A stretch of 7,789 nucleotides of DNA from an uncultured Spirochaetales bacterium (GTDB taxonomy: Bacteria > Spirochaetota > Spirochaetia > Sphaerochaetales > Sphaerochaetaceae), in the NCBI GenBank assembly GCA_937902565.1, contig CALFMX010000217.1, positions 1 to 7,789 of the forward strand. Reading direction: 5' to 3'. Position 1 is the first letter of the stretch. Every line of letters starts with the position of its first letter. Positions 6,113 through 7,789 of the stretch are shown here, piece after piece. The position numbers were made by a program, and so were the translations under genes. Under the pieces are notes generated by a model, which was not told the origin of the DNA, searched no databases, and worked only from the letters and a program-made list of their open reading frames with translations.

Positions 6113-6150
6113 GTGTTTCGGAGATAACATTTTCACAATCTTTCAACGAG

Positions 6151-6170
6151 TTATCAACAAGTTATCCACA
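6151..6170 (+). promoter_or_regulatory. DnaA-box pair II
   Basis: TTATCAACA (6151-6159, one change from consensus) and TTATCCACA (6162-6170, exact), same orientation and the same 11-bp start-to-start spacing as pair I. Confidence 0.82.
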
Positions 6171-6171
6171 G

Positions 6172-6182
6172 GTTGTACAGCT
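6172..6182 (+). repeat. 11-mer repeat GTTGTACAGCT, copy 2
   Basis: Identical to 5942-5952 and again directly after a pair of DnaA boxes, 1 bp beyond pair II. The recurrence makes the box-box-11-mer arrangement a repeated module. Confidence 0.6.
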
Positions 6183-6220
6183 AATGGAAACATGAGCTAA
6201 ATAACCGTGTTACGATAGTT

Positions 6221-6250
6221 ACCTCAATTTTTCACCCATTGTATCGAGGT
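6221..6250 (-). terminator. Weak hairpin downstream of the AAA+ regulator gene
   Basis: In - strand RNA, ACCUCGAU (6250-6243) pairs with AUUGAGGU (6228-6221), 8 bp with one G-U and a 14-nt loop, about 85 nt after the regulator stop. It pairs less well in + strand RNA. No U-run follows. It could stop transcription from entering the origin-like region, but support is slight. Confidence 0.3.
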
Positions 6251-6333
6251 GCTGTTACCGGGAGAACTTGTGGATTACACACTGGGGCAACTTCAAACAT
6301 CGCCGATGCCTCGTACACGGTGCGGTAGCCCGG

Positions 6334-7455
6334 TTATGAGCTATAGCTGTACTTCAATGGACCGATGATATCGTCCTCGGTGACCTGTATGTAATTCCCC
6401 TCATCCCCGGTGATAACCGCCCTTCGTATGACTGAGAAGAGCTCACGGACATTCCCCGGCCACTCGTACTCCGTCAGGAGGGCAAGGGAGCGTGCGTCGA
6501 GGCTCTTGTGTACCCCCAGGGACGCCAGGTGCGCCTCGACGAGGCTTGGGATGTCTTCGGTATGGTCCCGGAGGGGAGGAAGGGTTATGACGACATCACA
6601 GATGCGGTAGAGGAAATCCTTTCTTATCGCCGACGACTCGACCAGCTGGTCGAGTCGTTCATTGGAGGCGGTGATGAGCCTGAAGTTGGAGGTGTAGAGC
6701 TTCGTATCACCGAAGCGTCGGTACTGTCCACTCTCCAGGAGACGGAGGAGGTGGGCCTGGAAGTGGAGGGAGAGGTTCTCCACCTCATCGAGGAAGAGCG
6801 TCGAGCCGTCGGCCTCCCTGATAAGGCCGTTGAGCTCGATCGTCCCGTCGGTGAAGGCACCTTTGGTGTGGCCGAAGAACATCGATTTGCCCAGGGCGTC
6901 ACTGAGCAGGGAGCAGTTGACCGAGACGATGTTGCGGTAGGGGGCCTTGAGGCGGTGGAGGAACTGTGCGGCCAGCTCCTTGCCGGTGCCCGTCTCCCCG
7001 TAGAGGTGGATCGGGCATTCATGCCGGCCCCAGCTCGAGAGCTGCCTTCTCACCTCCACCATCGCCTCGCTCTCTCCGATGAGGCCACAGGTTTCGTAGG
7101 CACTGTTCTCTGCAACCGATGGGTCGAGGAACTCGAAGATCTTTGAAGCATACATCTGGCAGCGGAGGACGGTGAAGAGGCAGAGGGAGGTCTTGGGGAC
7201 GAAGGAGCGGTCGCCCTCCTCCTCGATGCAGTAGAGGATCGTCGAGCAGGTACCCATGCGCTGCAGTTGCTGCAGCAGGAGCGTATGGGCCCCCTCCTTG
7301 AGCCGTGTGTCTATGACCAGTACATCAGGTGTTTGGGCTTCGATATCGGCAAGGGCCCGTTCGGCTGCAGAGTAGCTGCGCAGGCATGCCGGACTGAAGT
7401 GTTGCTTGAACCTCTCTTTGAAGCGCCAATCTGAGGAGATGATGGACAGAGTCAT
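6334..7455 (-). CDS. Sigma54-activator-like AAA+ protein, degenerate, no HTH
   Basis: 373 residues related to NtrC-type enhancer-binding proteins. Residues 1-112 look like a receiver domain: Asp49 sits at the phosphoacceptor position (VLVIDTRL), but only one acidic residue (Asp9) stands where a pair is usual, so phosphorylation is doubtful. The AAA+ domain (about 123-350) has Walker A GETGTGKE (153-160), Walker B LFLDE (220-224), sensor I SNE (264-266), an Arg-finger region near IRKDFLYR (277-284) and WPGNVREL (332-339). The sigma54-contact loop reads GAFTDG (199-204) instead of GAFTGA. The protein ends about 35 residues after WPGNVREL, with no Fis-type helix-turn-helix, and none is found in the three frames just beyond. 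ATP hydrolysis looks intact; sigma54 activation and DNA binding are doubtful. ATG at 7455 has AGGGG 6 bp upstream and an in-frame TAG shortly before. Lies between rsmE and the origin-like region. Confidence 0.85.
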   Translation of the reverse strand: MTLSIISSDWRFKERFKQHFSPACLRSYSAAERALADIEAQTPDVLVIDTRLKEGAHTLLLQQLQRMGTCSTILYCIEEEGDRSFVPKTSLCLFTVLRCQMYASKIFEFLDPSVAENSAYETCGLIGESEAMVEVRRQLSSWGRHECPIHLYGETGTGKELAAQFLHRLKAPYRNIVSVNCSLLSDALGKSMFFGHTKGAFTDGTIELNGLIREADGSTLFLDEVENLSLHFQAHLLRLLESGQYRRFGDTKLYTSNFRLITASNERLDQLVESSAIRKDFLYRICDVVITLPPLRDHTEDIPSLVEAHLASLGVHKSLDARSLALLTEYEWPGNVRELFSVIRRAVITGDEGNYIQVTEDDIIGPLKYSYSS

Positions 7456-7519
7456 GATATACCCCTATCACGTGGATATAGAAAGACCAGGAGGCTTGAA
7501 CTGAGTAGGTGTAATACGT

Positions 7520-7563
7520 GTCTTTCCCTATGTGCAATGATGGAAAAGCATGTAGGGGAAGAC
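7520..7563 (+). repeat. 16-bp inverted repeat in the rsmE-regulator spacer
   Basis: GTCTTTCCCTATGTGC (7520-7535) can pair with GCATGTAGGGGAAGAC (7548-7563) around a 12-base loop. In + strand RNA all 16 positions pair, three as G-U. In - strand RNA those three become C-A mismatches. No T-run on either side. It may be a structured + strand RNA, an operator-like repeat, or an imperfect terminator after rsmE. Confidence 0.5.
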
Positions 7564-7590
7564 TACTCTAACCAAGAGAGGTGTACTGGT

Positions 7591-7789
7591 TTAGTTTCGT
7601 TCGTTCAACAGGGTCTGAAGCGCTGATAGCGCATAGATTGCAGCCGTTTCGCTACGGAGGATATTGGTCTTCAACAGGACCGGGATGAAGCCATGGTCGG
7701 TCAGGAAGGTACACTCATCCTCGCTGAATCCCCCCTCCGGACCGATGAGGATACCAATCGGCTCGTCGATGGAGAAATCCTGGGCAAGG
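7591..7789 (-). CDS. rsmE: 16S rRNA (uracil-1498-N3)-methyltransferase, 3' part
   Basis: The last 65 residues of RsmE, which uses SAM to methylate N3 of U1498 in 16S rRNA of the small subunit. The SPOUT-type C-terminal knot is clear: GILIGPEGGFSEDE, the cofactor-binding loop, and later LLKTNILRSETAAIYALSAL, matching the family LG..ILR.ETA motif. The TAA stop is at 7593-7591. The rest of the gene lies beyond the window. It is followed on the same strand by the AAA+ regulator after 135 bp. Like all SAM-dependent methyltransferases it consumes the product of the MetK encoded in this window. Confidence 0.93.
   Translation of the reverse strand, partial: LAQDFSIDEPIGILIGPEGGFSEDECTFLTDHGFIPVLLKTNILRSETAAIYALSALQTLLNERN

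Larger units (their letters stand above)
5887..6333. other. oriC: Probable chromosomal replication origin (oriC)
   Basis: A 447-bp spacer without a credible gene, far richer in A+T than its neighbours. It holds three exact TTATCCACA DnaA boxes (5918-5926, 5929-5937, 6162-6170) and one TTATCAACA (6151-6159), all on the + strand. A one-mismatch box on the - strand lies at 6269-6277 (TAATCCACA). The two box pairs flank the most AT-rich stretch. DnaA-box clusters next to an AT-rich unwinding region define bacterial origins, and yidC-jag commonly lie near oriC. dnaA and dnaN are not in the window. Another DnaA-binding locus, such as a titration site, is the alternative. Confidence 0.75.

Noticed and set aside
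6190..6333. Possible remnant of a Fis-type HTH after the stop of the AAA+ gene
   Set aside because: None of the three - strand frames beyond the stop shows HTH-like residues, so the C-terminus appears naturally short or cleanly lost.
6508..7146. 212-codon open frame on the + strand opposite the AAA+ gene
   Set aside because: Acidic low-complexity translation with no family match; the - strand has intact Walker motifs over the same bases.
1..7789. CRISPR arrays, tRNA or rRNA genes, insertion sequences, prophage genes
   Set aside because: No regularly spaced repeats, no cloverleaf or rRNA sequence and no transposase or integrase frame were seen.

Overview
The window is a bacterial chromosome segment with compact, GC-rich genes and one AT-rich spacer of about 450 bp. 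The genes suggest a Gram-negative-type bacterium, most likely a spirochaete (Sphaerochaeta-like, low to moderate confidence). YidC carries a large periplasmic domain and has Lys at the conserved groove Arg. MurA has Asp in place of the catalytic Cys, as in Borrelia and Treponema.

Layout from left to right. (1) The 3' part of yidC and jag/khpB form a + strand pair: membrane insertase plus its KH/R3H RNA-binding partner. The reading frame of yidC appears broken at about 33-37. (2) A hairpin separates jag from the convergent metK. (3) metK and an upstream adenosine-kinase-like PfkB gene lie on the - strand, and both fit S-adenosylmethionine/adenosine turnover. The 182-bp spacer between them holds a promoter-like site with a palindrome over its -10. 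It is followed by a leader that can fold as a SAM-II-like pseudoknot and has mutually exclusive helices controlling the metK ribosome binding site. (4) The kinase gene and murA diverge from back-to-back sigma70-type promoters. The murA promoter places the transcript start on the A of the ATG, so murA is predicted to be leaderless.

(5) Between murA and the next gene (5887-6333) lies a probable chromosomal replication origin. It has two pairs of DnaA boxes, each pair with 11-bp start-to-start spacing and each followed by the same 11-mer, flanking a very AT-rich stretch. (6) A - strand gene follows for a sigma54-activator-like AAA+ protein with a degenerate receiver domain, a GAFTDG loop instead of GAFTGA, and no DNA-binding HTH. 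(7) The window ends in the 3' part of rsmE, a 16S rRNA methyltransferase gene, also on the - strand.

The points most worth follow-up are the metK leader (a candidate SAM-II-type riboswitch in an unexpected lineage), the origin-like region with its duplicated modules, the Cys-to-Asp MurA with predicted fosfomycin resistance, the leaderless murA promoter and the degenerate AAA+ regulator beside the origin. No CRISPR array, insertion sequence, tRNA or rRNA gene was seen.
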